From Vibrio sinaloensis (GTDB lineage Bacteria; Pseudomonadota; Gammaproteobacteria; Enterobacterales; Vibrionaceae), in contig NZ_JWLV01000012.1 of NCBI RefSeq assembly GCF_000808535.1, positions 62,001 through 126,000 on the forward strand: a stretch of DNA of 64,000 nt, written 5' to 3'. Both the position numbers and the translations under genes were made by a program. Position 1 is the first letter of the stretch, and every line of letters begins with the position of its first letter. The notes under the pieces are model-generated. The model did no database searches, was not told the DNA's origin, and worked only from the letters and a program-made list of their open reading frames with translations. Below, one piece after another: positions 28,189 to 36,672 of this stretch.

Positions 28189-29223
28189 ATGATTGAAATT
28201 AATCAAGTTAATAAGGTGTTTTATCAGGGCAAAAAGGAAATCAATGCCCTTAAAGACATCAATCTACACATTCCTCAAGGAACGATTTTCGGTGTAATCG
28301 GCTCATCTGGAGCAGGGAAAAGTACGCTTATTCGCTGTGTAAACATGCTGGAAGCCCCAACAAGTGGCTCTATCATTGTTGACGGCGTGGACCTCACTAA
28401 ATTATCCAAGTCTGAACTGAGCAAAGCACGCCGCAACATCGGCATGATTTTTCAGCACTTTAATCTGCTTTCTTCTCGCACTGTATTCGATAATGTTGCA
28501 CTTCCACTTGAGCTGGCTGGCGCCGAGAAAGAAAAAATCAGCACCAAGGTTACAGAGCTATTGAAACTGGTTGGCCTAGCGGACAAGCATGAAAGCTACC
28601 CATCTAACCTAAGTGGCGGCCAGAAGCAGCGTGTTGCGATTGCTCGTGCACTGGCATCGGATCCAAAAGTGCTGCTGTGTGACGAAGCCACCAGCGCCCT
28701 CGATCCAGCGACTACTCAATCTATTCTTGAGCTACTTAAAGAGATCAACCGTAAGCTGAATATCACAATGCTACTGATCACTCACGAAATGGACGTAGTG
28801 AAAAGCATCTGTCACGAGGTGGCCATTATTGGTGGTGGCGAGCTCGTTGAAAAAGGCACGGTCGGCGAAATCTTTGCCCACCCGAAAACGGAACTGGCCC
28901 ATGAGTTCATTCGCTCAACGCTGGATCTCTCCATCCCTGAGGATTACCAAGTTCGCTTGCAAGAAACTCGAGTTGAAGGCAGCTACCCACTGGTTCGCTT
29001 AGAGTTTACGGGGGCAACAGTAGACGCACCACTGATGACGCAAATTGCACGCAAGTTCAATATCGACGTCAGCATTTTGAGCTCTGATCTTGATTACGCA
29101 GGTGGTGTGAAGTTCGGCATGATGGTCGCTGAACTGTTTGGTAATGAGCAGGATGACAATGCTGCTATCGAATTCCTCCGTGAACATAACGTAAAAGTAG
29201 AGGTATTGGGTTATGTCCTTTAA
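28189..29223 (+). CDS. metN: Methionine ABC transporter ATP-binding protein
   Basis: ATPase of the high-affinity D/L-methionine importer. Walker A is GSSGAGKS (residues 38-45), the signature LSGGQKQRV begins at 141, Walker B is VLLCDE (161-166) with the following ATSALD. The C-terminal 90 residues form the NIL/C2 domain that binds methionine and shuts off transport when internal methionine is high. The frame extends 20 codons upstream to 28129, but that ATG lies at the predicted transcription start; [10 protein letters not shown] at 28189 is the normal N-terminus. It overlaps metI by 11 bases. Confidence 0.96.
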   Translation: MIEINQVNKVFYQGKKEINALKDINLHIPQGTIFGVIGSSGAGKSTLIRCVNMLEAPTSGSIIVDGVDLTKLSKSELSKARRNIGMIFQHFNLLSSRTVFDNVALPLELAGAEKEKISTKVTELLKLVGLADKHESYPSNLSGGQKQRVAIARALASDPKVLLCDEATSALDPATTQSILELLKEINRKLNITMLLITHEMDVVKSICHEVAIIGGGELVEKGTVGEIFAHPKTELAHEFIRSTLDLSIPEDYQVRLQETRVEGSYPLVRLEFTGATVDAPLMTQIARKFNIDVSILSSDLDYAGGVKFGMMVAELFGNEQDDNAAIEFLREHNVKVEVLGYVL

Positions 29224-29890
29224 TACAGTATCAGAATGGCTAAACCTCAATGGCAACTTGCTGATTGGCGCCACTTGGGAAACCCTTTACATGGTCGCGG
29301 TTGCCGGAATTGTTGGATTTGCCGTGGGCATTCCACTTGGTGTTATTCTCCATACCACGAAAAAAGGCGGTCTACTCGAAAACACCAAGCTTAATAGCAT
29401 ACTTGGTGCCATCGTGAACATCGGTCGCTCTGTGCCATTCTTGGTATTGATGGTTGCCATAATCCCTGTGACAAAAATTTTAGTCGGCACCTTTATCGGT
29501 ACTACAGCCGCTATCGTACCGCTCACCATCGGCGCAATTCCATTTGTCGCTCGTTTGATCGAAGGTGCCTTGCTTGAAGTACCAACAGGTCTGGTAGAAG
29601 CGGCACAATCGATGGGCGCAACACCGGTACAAATCATTTCTAAGGTATTGCTTCCTGAAGCGCTACCGACCATCGTCAACTCAGTCACCATTACATTGGT
29701 TACGCTAGTCAGCTACTCAGCAATGGCAGGAACGGTAGGTGGCGGTGGTCTAGGTGACGTCGCCATCCGTTACGGCTTCCATCGCTATGATGTGGTCATA
29801 ATGGCAGTAACGGTCGTGATGCTGATTATTTTAGTGCAAATTATTCAATCTATCGGCGATGCCATTGTGCGCCGCGTCGATCACAGATAA
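29213..29890 (+). CDS. metI: Methionine ABC transporter permease
   Basis: Inner-membrane channel subunit, 225 residues with five predicted membrane segments. The EAA loop that docks with MetN is [20 protein letters not shown] (about residues 126-145). The start overlaps the 3' end of metN by 11 bases, so translation is coupled. Thirty-one bases separate it from metQ, which has a strong AAGGAG site. Confidence 0.96.
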   Translation: MSFNTVSEWLNLNGNLLIGATWETLYMVAVAGIVGFAVGIPLGVILHTTKKGGLLENTKLNSILGAIVNIGRSVPFLVLMVAIIPVTKILVGTFIGTTAAIVPLTIGAIPFVARLIEGALLEVPTGLVEAAQSMGATPVQIISKVLLPEALPTIVNSVTITLVTLVSYSAMAGTVGGGGLGDVAIRYGFHRYDVVIMAVTVVMLIILVQIIQSIGDAIVRRVDHR

Positions 29891-29921
29891 AAATTATTCG
29901 ATTTATTACAAGGAGATAGTC

Positions 29922-30731
29922 ATGAAATTCAATCTTAAAGGTCTTTTGGCAATTGCCGCTGCTGCATCAGCATTAGTGTTATCTGGCTGTGGCGAAAAAG
30001 CCGCTGACAACAGCAAAATCAAAGTAGGTGTTATGGCAGGTGCTGAAGCACAAGTTGCTGAAGTTGCTGCAAAAGTAGCAAAAGAGCAATACGGCCTAGA
30101 CGTTGAGCTTGTTACCTTCACTGACTACGTGACACCTAACGCGGCATTGGATGACGGTTCAATCGATATCAACGCATTCCAACACAAGCCATACCTAGAT
30201 CAGCAAGTGGCAGATCGTGGTTACAAACTGACTATCGCAGGTAACACGTTCGTTTACCCAATCGCTGGTTACTCTAAGCAAGTAAAATCTGTGGATGAGA
30301 TCCAAGAAGGCGCACGCATCGCTGTTCCAAACGATCCAACTAACCTAGGTCGTTCACTACTACTTCTTGAGCAGCAAGGTCTGATCGAGCTTCGTGAAGG
30401 TGCTGGTCTTCTAGCAACGGTTCGTGACATCACGGCAAACCCGAAAAACATCTCAATCGTTGAGCTAGATGCTGCGCAACTTCCTCGTTCTTTAGATGAT
30501 GTAGCGCTATCTATCATCAACACAACTTACGCAAGCTCTATCAACCTAACTCCACAAAAAGATGGCGTGTTTGTTGAAGACAAAGAGTCTCCATACGTAA
30601 ACCTAATTGTTTCTCGTGAAGAGAACCTAAATGCTGAAAACGTTCAGAACTTCGTGAAGTCTTACCAGACAGAAGAAGTTTACGCAGCAGCATCAGAAAT
30701 CTTCCAAGGTGGCGTGGTTAAAGGCTGGTAA
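29922..30731 (+). CDS. metQ: Methionine-binding lipoprotein
   Basis: Substrate-binding protein of MetNIQ, tethered as a lipoprotein to the outer face of the inner membrane. The lipobox LSGC gives Cys23. Family blocks: KVGVMAGAEAQVAEVAAKVA, FTDYVTPNAALDDGSIDINAFQHKPYLD and RIAVPNDPTNLGRSLLLLE. The ATG at 29922 follows AAGGAGATAGTC; the frame is open further upstream into metI but without reason to start there. 269 residues. A strong terminator ends the operon. Confidence 0.96.
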   Translation: MKFNLKGLLAIAAAASALVLSGCGEKAADNSKIKVGVMAGAEAQVAEVAAKVAKEQYGLDVELVTFTDYVTPNAALDDGSIDINAFQHKPYLDQQVADRGYKLTIAGNTFVYPIAGYSKQVKSVDEIQEGARIAVPNDPTNLGRSLLLLEQQGLIELREGAGLLATVRDITANPKNISIVELDAAQLPRSLDDVALSIINTTYASSINLTPQKDGVFVEDKESPYVNLIVSREENLNAENVQNFVKSYQTEEVYAAASEIFQGGVVKGW

Positions 30732-30760
30732 TCACCACTTTATCTAGCCAAGCAAAATGA

Positions 30761-30792
30761 AAAGGGCTGACGTGAATGCGTCAGCCCTTTTT
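30761..30792 (+). terminator. Terminator of metNIQ (probably bidirectional)
   Basis: AAAGGGCTGACG-TGAATG-CGTCAGCCCTTT is a perfect 12-bp stem followed by TTATT. It touches the stop codon of the convergent gene at 30791. Confidence 0.88.
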
Positions 30793-31570
30793 ATTCTCCA
30801 CTCGGCTCAACTCTCAAGCTATCAAAGTACCGTTCAATCAGCGCTTGATATCGACCGTCACGCTTCATAGCAGCGAGCTCGGCATCAAACTCATTCTTTA
30901 GATCGTGGTGCTGGCGAAGCTTTGAAAAAGCAATGTAACTTGGCGTCGCTTCTAATGAAGGCACCAGAATCTTCAGCGATTGGTCGAGCCCATTTCGCAC
31001 CATAATACTGCGCGCCCCAAACTCATTATTGACCCACACATCAGCACGCTTTGCTCTGACAAGATGAGCACAGTCCTCGGTTTTATTGCGTTTAAAAATC
31101 ACTTTAAACACGCCGGTATCGAGCAAGTCGTCCATTCGTTTGCCATAACTCACTCTGTTGACTACACAAATAGAGAGCGAGCTCAAGTCACGTTGGAAAA
31201 AGTCGATACTGCTTAACTCACTATCAATCAAGGTAATCAAGCTAATATTCTGGGTAAACAAAACTTGCTGGCTATAGTCCGCAAACTGTTCCCGTTCTTG
31301 GTTTTTGAATGCGGTAAAGATCGCATCTGAGCGACCATGTTGAATGTTATTTAGTGCCCTCGCCCACGGCAGAACTTGGATACTGATGGGTTGTTTTAGT
31401 TCAGCAAAGACCTCCTTGACCAACTCAACCGCCACACCAGAAATCTTATCGTTATGATGTTCAATATACGGTGGGTACTCCAAAGTCACTAACTGTAGCG
31501 TCGAGCTCGCACCGAGATAAAAACTGCTGAAGTAGACCAGGGAAATTAGGATATGAGTCAATCGCTTCAT
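30791..31570 (-). CDS. Periplasmic solute-binding protein, family 3 type
   Basis: An exported protein of the SBP_bac_3/PBPb fold (amino-acid-binding type), 259 residues from the Met at 31570 (MKRLTHILISLVYFSSFYLG signal). Typical elements are LVTLEYPPYIE at the N-terminus, GVAVELVKEVFAEL, VLPWARALNNIQHGRSDAIF and a C-terminal LAAMKRDGRYQALIERYF. The arrangement with PWARAL and sparse ligand-Arg motifs resembles the vibrio and alteromonad orphan binding proteins, often of unknown ligand. No permease or ATPase gene is adjacent. An in-frame Met at 31588 is an alternative start; neither has a good ribosome-binding site. Confidence 0.8.
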   Translation of the reverse strand: MKRLTHILISLVYFSSFYLGASSTLQLVTLEYPPYIEHHNDKISGVAVELVKEVFAELKQPISIQVLPWARALNNIQHGRSDAIFTAFKNQEREQFADYSQQVLFTQNISLITLIDSELSSIDFFQRDLSSLSICVVNRVSYGKRMDDLLDTGVFKVIFKRNKTEDCAHLVRAKRADVWVNNEFGARSIMVRNGLDQSLKILVPSLEATPSYIAFSKLRQHHDLKNEFDAELAAMKRDGRYQALIERYFDSLRVEPSGE

Positions 31571-31700
31571 ACTTATACGAACAGGCATTCGTTACACAGT
31601 CTCTGTATTTAATCGCTCCAAATACTGCAAGCCTGCCCTCCTAAATATGTATTCTATAAGTAAAGTTCACAACCCTATCTTGTCAAACCAATTTGCCTAC

Positions 31701-31728
31701 AAAAAAGCCGGAGTAAAAACTCCGGCTC
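31701..31728 (-). terminator. Terminator of the AbgT-family gene
   Basis: On the - strand, AGCCGGAG-TTTTTA-CTCCGGCT followed by TTTTT, 23 bases after the stop codon. Confidence 0.92.
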
Positions 31729-31750
31729 AACGTGTAATCAATTGTCTGGC

Positions 31751-33337
31751 TTAAGGTGTGTAGTACGTTGCAGCACCCGGGCCAACAGGTAGACCGAAAA
31801 CGAATACCCATAGGTAGAACAGTAGACTCCAACCTACGATAAAGCAGATAGAGTAAGGCAGCATGGTTGCGATCAGCGTACCGATACCCAGATTCTTCAT
31901 GTAACGTGTTGCTACCGCAAGGATTAGACCAAAGTAGCTCATCATTGGCGTGATGATGTTAGTCGTTGAATCACCGATACGGTAAGCCGCCTGAATCGTT
32001 TCTGGCGCGTAACCAACCAACATTAGCATTGGAACAAAGATTGGCGCAGTTACCGCCCATTGAGCAGAAGCTGAACCGATCATTAGGTTAATGAAGCCAC
32101 ACATTAGGATGAATGCGAAGAACAGCATTGGGCCAGTTAGACCGATTTCCTGTAGGAAGCTTGCACCCGCAACAGCGAATACCTGACCAAAGTTAGTCCA
32201 CTTGAAGAAGGCAACAAACTGAGCAGCAAAGAACACAAGTACGATGTACATACCCATTGACGACATCGACTTCGCCATTGCATCAATCACGTCACGGTCA
32301 GTCTTCATTGAGCCTGTTACTTTACCGTAAACAAAGCCTGGGATTGCGAAGAAGACGAAGATAAACGCGACGATACTTTTCAGGAATGGTGAACCCGCCA
32401 CTGTTCCTGTTGCTGAACGTAGAACGCCATCTTCAGGCACGATTGTCCAAGCAAGAAGCGCGGATACCGCAACAACCGCTAGACCTGCCAGTTTCAGACC
32501 TTTCTTCTCAATATCGGTAAGCTTACCCATTGAGTCGTTAGATAAGTCTTCAGACGCTTCTTCATCATTGTATTTGCCAAGTTTTGGCTCAACGATTTTC
32601 TCCGTTACGAACGCACCTGTAATAGCAATGAAGAAGGTAGACACAAACATGAAGTACCAGTTAACTTCTGGGCCAACTGTGTAAGATGGATCAATCATTT
32701 GCGCGGCGGTTTCTGTGATACCAGAAAGCAGCGGATCAACCGTACCGATAAGAAGGTTTGCTGAGTAGCCACCTGATACACCAGCAAATGCCGCAGCAAG
32801 ACCAGCAAGTGGGTGACGACCTAAAGAGTGGAACAACATCGCCGCTAGTGGAATAAGAACCACGTAACCTAGCTCAGACGCTGTATTTGAAATGATACCA
32901 GCAAACACGACGGTAACCGTCACCATACGCTGAGACGCTCCCATTACCATGCCACGCATCGCAGCAGATAAGAGACCGGAATGTTCAGCAATCGCAACAC
33001 CTAGCATAGCCACAAGTACCGTGCCTAGCGGGGCAAAACCAACAAAGTTCTTCACTAAGTTAGTAACGATCAGCTGTAAGCCTTCTGCATTTAACAAGCT
33101 CACGACATGAATCATGCCATCAGCTGCGCGACCTTTCGCACCTTCAGGGCGAGGGTCCATAACAGAGACTTCAAAGTAACCTGCGATTCCAGATGTCACT
33201 AAGATAGCAACACAGAAAAGTGCAAATAGAGTGATTGGGTGGGGTAATAGGTTCCCCAAATATTCAACTGTATCTAAAAAGCGCGTGAACAGCGGCTTTT
33301 TTGGCGAGTTTTGTTTAATCGAAGCAGATGAACTCAT
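31751..33337 (-). CDS. AbgT family transporter
   Basis: Inner-membrane protein of the AbgT family, whose members import p-aminobenzoyl-glutamate (E. coli AbgT) or export sulfonamide-type antimetabolites (MtrF, YdaH). The 528-residue protein has many hydrophobic segments and the family stretches PHPITLFALFC, ISNTASELGYVVLIPLAAMLF, GGYSANLLIGTVDPLLSGIT, and a repeat-like GSASAQWAVTAPIFVPM with DSTTNIITPMMSYF. The start at 33337 is fixed by AAGGAGG just upstream; the frame opens 18 codons earlier without support. No abgA or abgB hydrolase gene is beside it, so import of folate breakdown product or drug export cannot be told apart here. Confidence 0.92.
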   Translation of the reverse strand: MSSSASIKQNSPKKPLFTRFLDTVEYLGNLLPHPITLFALFCVAILVTSGIAGYFEVSVMDPRPEGAKGRAADGMIHVVSLLNAEGLQLIVTNLVKNFVGFAPLGTVLVAMLGVAIAEHSGLLSAAMRGMVMGASQRMVTVTVVFAGIISNTASELGYVVLIPLAAMLFHSLGRHPLAGLAAAFAGVSGGYSANLLIGTVDPLLSGITETAAQMIDPSYTVGPEVNWYFMFVSTFFIAITGAFVTEKIVEPKLGKYNDEEASEDLSNDSMGKLTDIEKKGLKLAGLAVVAVSALLAWTIVPEDGVLRSATGTVAGSPFLKSIVAFIFVFFAIPGFVYGKVTGSMKTDRDVIDAMAKSMSSMGMYIVLVFFAAQFVAFFKWTNFGQVFAVAGASFLQEIGLTGPMLFFAFILMCGFINLMIGSASAQWAVTAPIFVPMLMLVGYAPETIQAAYRIGDSTTNIITPMMSYFGLILAVATRYMKNLGIGTLIATMLPYSICFIVGWSLLFYLWVFVFGLPVGPGAATYYTP

Positions 33338-33437
33338 CTGTTCCCTCCTTGTAGTTATTCCTGCGCTTTTTTGTGACAAAGATGTCAACAAAGCCCGCGC
33401 AGGTTACTAGACAAGGTGTACGATATAAAATCTAAAA

Positions 33438-33457
33438 TGTTACAAATTGTGTTACAA
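33438..33457. repeat. Short direct repeat upstream of the AbgT-family gene
   Basis: TGTTACAA occurs twice (33438-33445 and 33450-33457), 12 bases apart, roughly one helical turn. The second copy is part of an inverted repeat ATTGT-GTT-ACAAT (33446-33458). It is about 100 bases upstream of the AbgT-family start and could be an operator; no regulator is recognised. Confidence 0.4.
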
Positions 33458-33570
33458 TGCACAATATTTAACGTATTTTGAACAAAATATTAGCAATTAA
33501 CACCAGATTGAAAACACAAAACAGCATTATAATTCATATAAATGCATGCATTCTGTTTATTTTTCGTACG

Positions 33571-33696
33571 CTATTTTTGTACTGCTTTAAATCGAGGGTT
33601 CGTTTTACAGATCACATAGAGACGCCCTCTTCGTTTAACGATTTGACAATCAGGATGACGGCTTTTTGCACTTTTTAAAGACTTTACCACTTTCAT
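33571..33696 (-). CDS. rpmJ2: Ribosomal protein L36, zinc-independent paralogue
   Basis: A 41-residue protein reading [18 protein letters not shown], then [18 protein letters not shown] and KAVQK. This is the type B L36 (YkgO-like) sequence: the usual four zinc ligands of L36 are reduced to two Cys, so it should not need zinc. The ATG is preceded by AGGAG (GGAGTAATCA) and lies 3 bases after the L31 paralogue stop, so it is the second gene of a two-gene operon. It replaces the zinc-bearing L36 in ribosomes when zinc is scarce, as known for the Zur regulons of related bacteria. Confidence 0.95.
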   Translation of the reverse strand: MKVVKSLKSAKSRHPDCQIVKRRGRLYVICKTNPRFKAVQK

Positions 33697-33699
33697 TGA

Positions 33700-33960
33700 T
33701 TACTCCTTCTCTTTTGTAAATTGACCAAAGCGACGTTTGAAGTTCGCCACGCGCCCTTCCTGATGAATGACTCGCTGCTTGCCGGTGTAAAACGGGTGAG
33801 ATTTAGAGGACACTTCAATCGTAAAGTATGGGTAGGTTTTGCCATCTTCCCACTCGATGGTGCGATCGGTTTTTAGCGTCGAGCCTATCAAGAAGTATTC
33901 ATCGATACTCGTGTCATGAAAGACGACCGTTCTATATTCAGGGTGGATGTTAGGTTGCAT
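33700..33960 (-). CDS. rpmE2: Ribosomal protein L31 type B (zinc-independent)
   Basis: An 86-residue L31 paralogue with the type B signature [39 protein letters not shown] and [13 protein letters not shown]. It contains no cysteine at all, unlike the zinc-binding form, so zinc held by ribosomes can be released when this version is used. The ATG at 33960 fits the family N-terminus and follows GTGAGAG; a GTG four codons upstream is in frame but overlaps that site. Its promoter carries a Zur box and an adjacent Fur box. Confidence 0.96.
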   Translation of the reverse strand: MQPNIHPEYRTVVFHDTSIDEYFLIGSTLKTDRTIEWEDGKTYPYFTIEVSSKSHPFYTGKQRVIHQEGRVANFKRRFGQFTKEKE

Positions 33961-33978
33961 AAATACTCTCACTTTAAT

Positions 33979-33993
33979 TGTTATGTTATAACA
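33979..33993. promoter_or_regulatory. Zur box at the rpmE2-rpmJ2 promoter
   Basis: TGTTATGTTATAACA has the two arms TGTTAT and ATAACA with a 3-base spacer, as in the centre of the E. coli Zur consensus. It begins 18 bases upstream of the rpmE2 ATG and covers the predicted -10. Confidence 0.82.
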
Positions 33994-34016
33994 TTATAAA
34001 TGATAATTATTATCAA
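33988..34016 (-). promoter_or_regulatory. Predicted rpmE2 promoter inside the two metal-repressor boxes
   Basis: On the - strand, TTGATA (34016-34011) and TGTTAT (33993-33988) are spaced exactly 17 bases. The -35 lies in the Fur box and the -10 in the Zur box. An alternative -10, TATAAT at 33998-33993, has no -35 at good spacing. Confidence 0.5.
34001..34015. promoter_or_regulatory. Fur box between rpmE2 and trmO
   Basis: TGATAATTATTATCA is a perfect 7-1-7 inverted repeat of the classical Fur type, and the flanking AA before it extends the match to the longer vibrio Fur consensus. It lies 7 bases from the Zur box and 61 bases upstream of the trmO ATG, so it could act on either divergent gene. 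Confidence 0.78.
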
Positions 34017-34076
34017 CCCGTTTTGCTAGCCATTTTTGTGATATTTTTTGCTCGTTCACCATTTAGAGAGAGACAC

Positions 34077-34772
34077 ATGTACTCTGTAACGCCCATTGGC
34101 TACATCGAAAGCCCATATAAAGAGAAATTTGCGGTTCCTCGCCAACCTCGTTTAGTAAGCGGTGCGACGTCTCGCTTAAGATTAATTGGTGAGGCAAACA
34201 CACCTGAAGCGGTAAGAGGGTTGGAGCAATTTTCCCACGTCTGGCTATTATTCTTATTTGACCAAAATTTAGCCGCAGGATGGAAGCCAACGGTGAGACC
34301 TCCTCGGCTTGGTGGAAACGAACGTATTGGTGTATTTGCTTCTCGCTCAACCTTTAGACCCAACGGGATTGGAATGTCTGCTGTCGAAGTAAAAGGAATC
34401 GATAAGCACGGTGACCAAATGTATTTGAACCTTGGTAATGTCGACTTGGTCGATGGTACGCCTATTCTTGATATTAAGCCTTACATTCCCTACTCGGATT
34501 CGATCCCAAATGCGACGGGAGGCTACGCAGAGCAAGCCCCTCAAACCATGGATGTTATCTTTAGTGAATCTGCGCAAGCCACGCTCATCAAGCGCACGCA
34601 GGGAGCAATGGAAAGTGAGGTGATCAAACAAGTTCTGGCGCAAGACCCTCGCCCTGCGTACAAAAAGAACAAACCCGACAGTAAAGAATATGCGGTAAAT
34701 TTGTTCGATTTGAACGTTAAGTTCACCGCTAACGACAACTTAATAACGGTTACCGTCATTGAGTGCTTTTGA
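34077..34772 (+). CDS. trmO: tRNA (N6-threonylcarbamoyladenosine-37) N6-methyltransferase TrmO
   Basis: SAM-dependent enzyme (formerly TsaA/YaeB) that methylates t6A37 of tRNA-Thr to m6t6A, fine-tuning decoding. The 231-residue protein begins MYSVTPIGYIESPYKEKFAV after AGAGAGAG; a frame opening at 33978 would run through the intergenic operators and is rejected. Family features are the N-terminal beta-barrel PRQPRLVSGATSRLRL, the EQFSHVWLLFLFDQN segment, RSTFRPNGIGMSAVEV and LDIKPYIPYSD. The C-terminal 60 residues form the extra domain seen in E. coli TrmO. Followed by proS after 111 bases. Confidence 0.94.
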   Translation: MYSVTPIGYIESPYKEKFAVPRQPRLVSGATSRLRLIGEANTPEAVRGLEQFSHVWLLFLFDQNLAAGWKPTVRPPRLGGNERIGVFASRSTFRPNGIGMSAVEVKGIDKHGDQMYLNLGNVDLVDGTPILDIKPYIPYSDSIPNATGGYAEQAPQTMDVIFSESAQATLIKRTQGAMESEVIKQVLAQDPRPAYKKNKPDSKEYAVNLFDLNVKFTANDNLITVTVIECF

Positions 34773-34883
34773 CGAAGGCAATTGGCTGATATTATAAGCG
34801 GCTAACCATTTTCCCCTTGGGGGACTTCCATACTCCTGTCCATTCCGGCTTGAGTATCTAACTTTAATAAACGGATAAGTTAA

Positions 34884-36599
34884 ATGCGTACCAGTAATTA
34901 TCTTCTTTCTACTCTGAAGGAGACTCCAAACGACGCAGAAGTAGTGAGCCACCAGCTCATGCTACGTGCAGGTATGATCCGTAAGCTGGCTTCAGGTCTT
35001 TACACCTGGCTACCTACTGGTCTACGTGTACTGCGTAAAGTCGAAAACATCGTTCGTCAAGAGATCGACAATGCAGGCGCAGTCGAAACATTGATGCCCG
35101 TTGTTCAGCCGTTTGAACTATGGGAAGAGACAGGCCGCAGCGAGAAGATGGGTCCTGAGCTACTTCGCTTTACTGACCGTCACACTCGTCCGTTTGTTCT
35201 TAGCCCAACCGCTGAAGAAGTGATCACTAGCCTTGTGCGTAACGAAGTGAGCTCTTACAAACAGCTTCCGCTAAACCTGTACCAAATCCAGACTAAGTTC
35301 CGTGATGAGCGTCGCCCACGTTTTGGCGTAATGCGTGCACGTGAATTCTGCATGATGGATGCATACAGCTTCGACATCGATAAAGAAGGTCTAGAGAAAT
35401 CTTACCAAGCGATGCACGATGCATACTGTAAAGCATTCGACCGCATGGGTCTTGAGTACCGTCCAGTATTGGCTGACTCTGGCGCTATTGGTGGTAGTGG
35501 CTCTCAAGAGTTCCACGTACTTGCTGAAAGCGGCGAAGATCTCATCGCCTTCTCGACTGAGTCTGATTACGCAGCGAACATCGAAAAAGCAGAAGCAGCA
35601 GCGCCAGCAGGTGATCGCGCTGAGCCAACTCAAGAGATGACGCTGGTTGATACACCAAACGCCAAAACCATCGCTGAGCTTGTTGAACAGTTCGACATGC
35701 CTATCGAGAAGACAGTGAAAACGCTTTTAGTTAAAGCATCTGATGAAGTAGACGCAGATATCATCGCGCTAATCATCCGTGGCGACCACGAGCTAAACGA
35801 AGTGAAAGCTGAGAACCTTCCTCAAGTTGCAGCTCCTCTTGAGATGGCAACGGAAGAAGAGATTCGCGCACTGATCGGCGCAGGCCCTGGTTCTCTTGGC
35901 CCTGTTGGTCTTAAACTGCCATTCATTGTTGACCGCACTGTTGCTGTAATGAGCGATTTTGGCGCGGGCGCTAACATTGATGACAAGCACTACTTCGGTA
36001 TCAACTGGGGTCGTGACGTGGAACTAGGCCAAATTGAAGATCTACGTAACGTCGTTGAAGGCGATCCAAGCCCATGTGGTAAAGGTACCCTAATGCTTAA
36101 GCGTGGTATCGAAGTGGGTCACATCTTCCAGCTAGGTAACACTTACTCTGAAGCAATGAACTGTGGCGTGCTTGGTCCTGACGGTAAGAACGTCATTCTA
36201 GAGATGGGTTGTTACGGTATTGGTGTATCACGTGTTGTGGCTTCTGCAATCGAGCAAAACCACGACAAATACGGCATCATCTGGCCAGATGCACTCGCAC
36301 CTTTCCAAGTGGCTATCGTGCCAATGAACATGCACAAGTCAGAAGAAGTGAAAGAAGCAGCTGAGAAGCTGTACGCAGAACTGACGGCTATGGGCATCGA
36401 AGTTCTATTCGACGACCGTAAAGAGCGCCCAGGCGTAATGTTCTCTGATATAGAACTTATTGGCATTCCTCACACTATCGTGATTGGTGATCGTTCTATG
36501 AAAGAAGGTAACTTCGAGTACAAGAACCGCCGCTCAGGTGAGAAGACGGCTGTAGCGATGGCTGATATCGTTGAGCATGTTAAAGCGCAGCTTGCTTAA
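34884..36599 (+). CDS. proS: Prolyl-tRNA synthetase
   Basis: Class II aminoacyl-tRNA synthetase of the bacterial type with an editing insertion. Residues 1-220 and 400-570 form the catalytic and anticodon-binding regions: [41 protein letters not shown] and [20 protein letters not shown]. The insertion (about 235-385, with [36 protein letters not shown]) is the YbaK-like domain that clears Ala-tRNA-Pro. 571 residues is standard. Codon use looks strongly biased. A strong terminator follows. Confidence 0.97.
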   Translation: MRTSNYLLSTLKETPNDAEVVSHQLMLRAGMIRKLASGLYTWLPTGLRVLRKVENIVRQEIDNAGAVETLMPVVQPFELWEETGRSEKMGPELLRFTDRHTRPFVLSPTAEEVITSLVRNEVSSYKQLPLNLYQIQTKFRDERRPRFGVMRAREFCMMDAYSFDIDKEGLEKSYQAMHDAYCKAFDRMGLEYRPVLADSGAIGGSGSQEFHVLAESGEDLIAFSTESDYAANIEKAEAAAPAGDRAEPTQEMTLVDTPNAKTIAELVEQFDMPIEKTVKTLLVKASDEVDADIIALIIRGDHELNEVKAENLPQVAAPLEMATEEEIRALIGAGPGSLGPVGLKLPFIVDRTVAVMSDFGAGANIDDKHYFGINWGRDVELGQIEDLRNVVEGDPSPCGKGTLMLKRGIEVGHIFQLGNTYSEAMNCGVLGPDGKNVILEMGCYGIGVSRVVASAIEQNHDKYGIIWPDALAPFQVAIVPMNMHKSEEVKEAAEKLYAELTAMGIEVLFDDRKERPGVMFSDIELIGIPHTIVIGDRSMKEGNFEYKNRRSGEKTAVAMADIVEHVKAQLA

Positions 36600-36621
36600 G
36601 TTGATTAACGCTTAGAAATAC

Positions 36622-36652
36622 AAAAGGCCGATGGAAACATCGGCCTTTTTTA
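36622..36652 (+). terminator. Terminator of proS
   Basis: AAAAGGCCGATG-GAAA-CATCGGCCTTTT with a GAAA tetraloop, followed by further T. Confidence 0.93.
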
Positions 36653-36672
36653 CAACTGATGAGAGTGCACCA

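Noticed and set aside
33541..33552. Perfect 12-base palindrome AATGCATGCATT downstream of rpmJ2.
   Set aside because: Too short and AT-rich to interpret, no partner copy nearby, and no T-run to make a terminator.
33478..33678. A 66-codon + strand frame.
   Set aside because: No ribosome-binding site, low complexity, and it is antisense to the convincing L36 paralogue gene.
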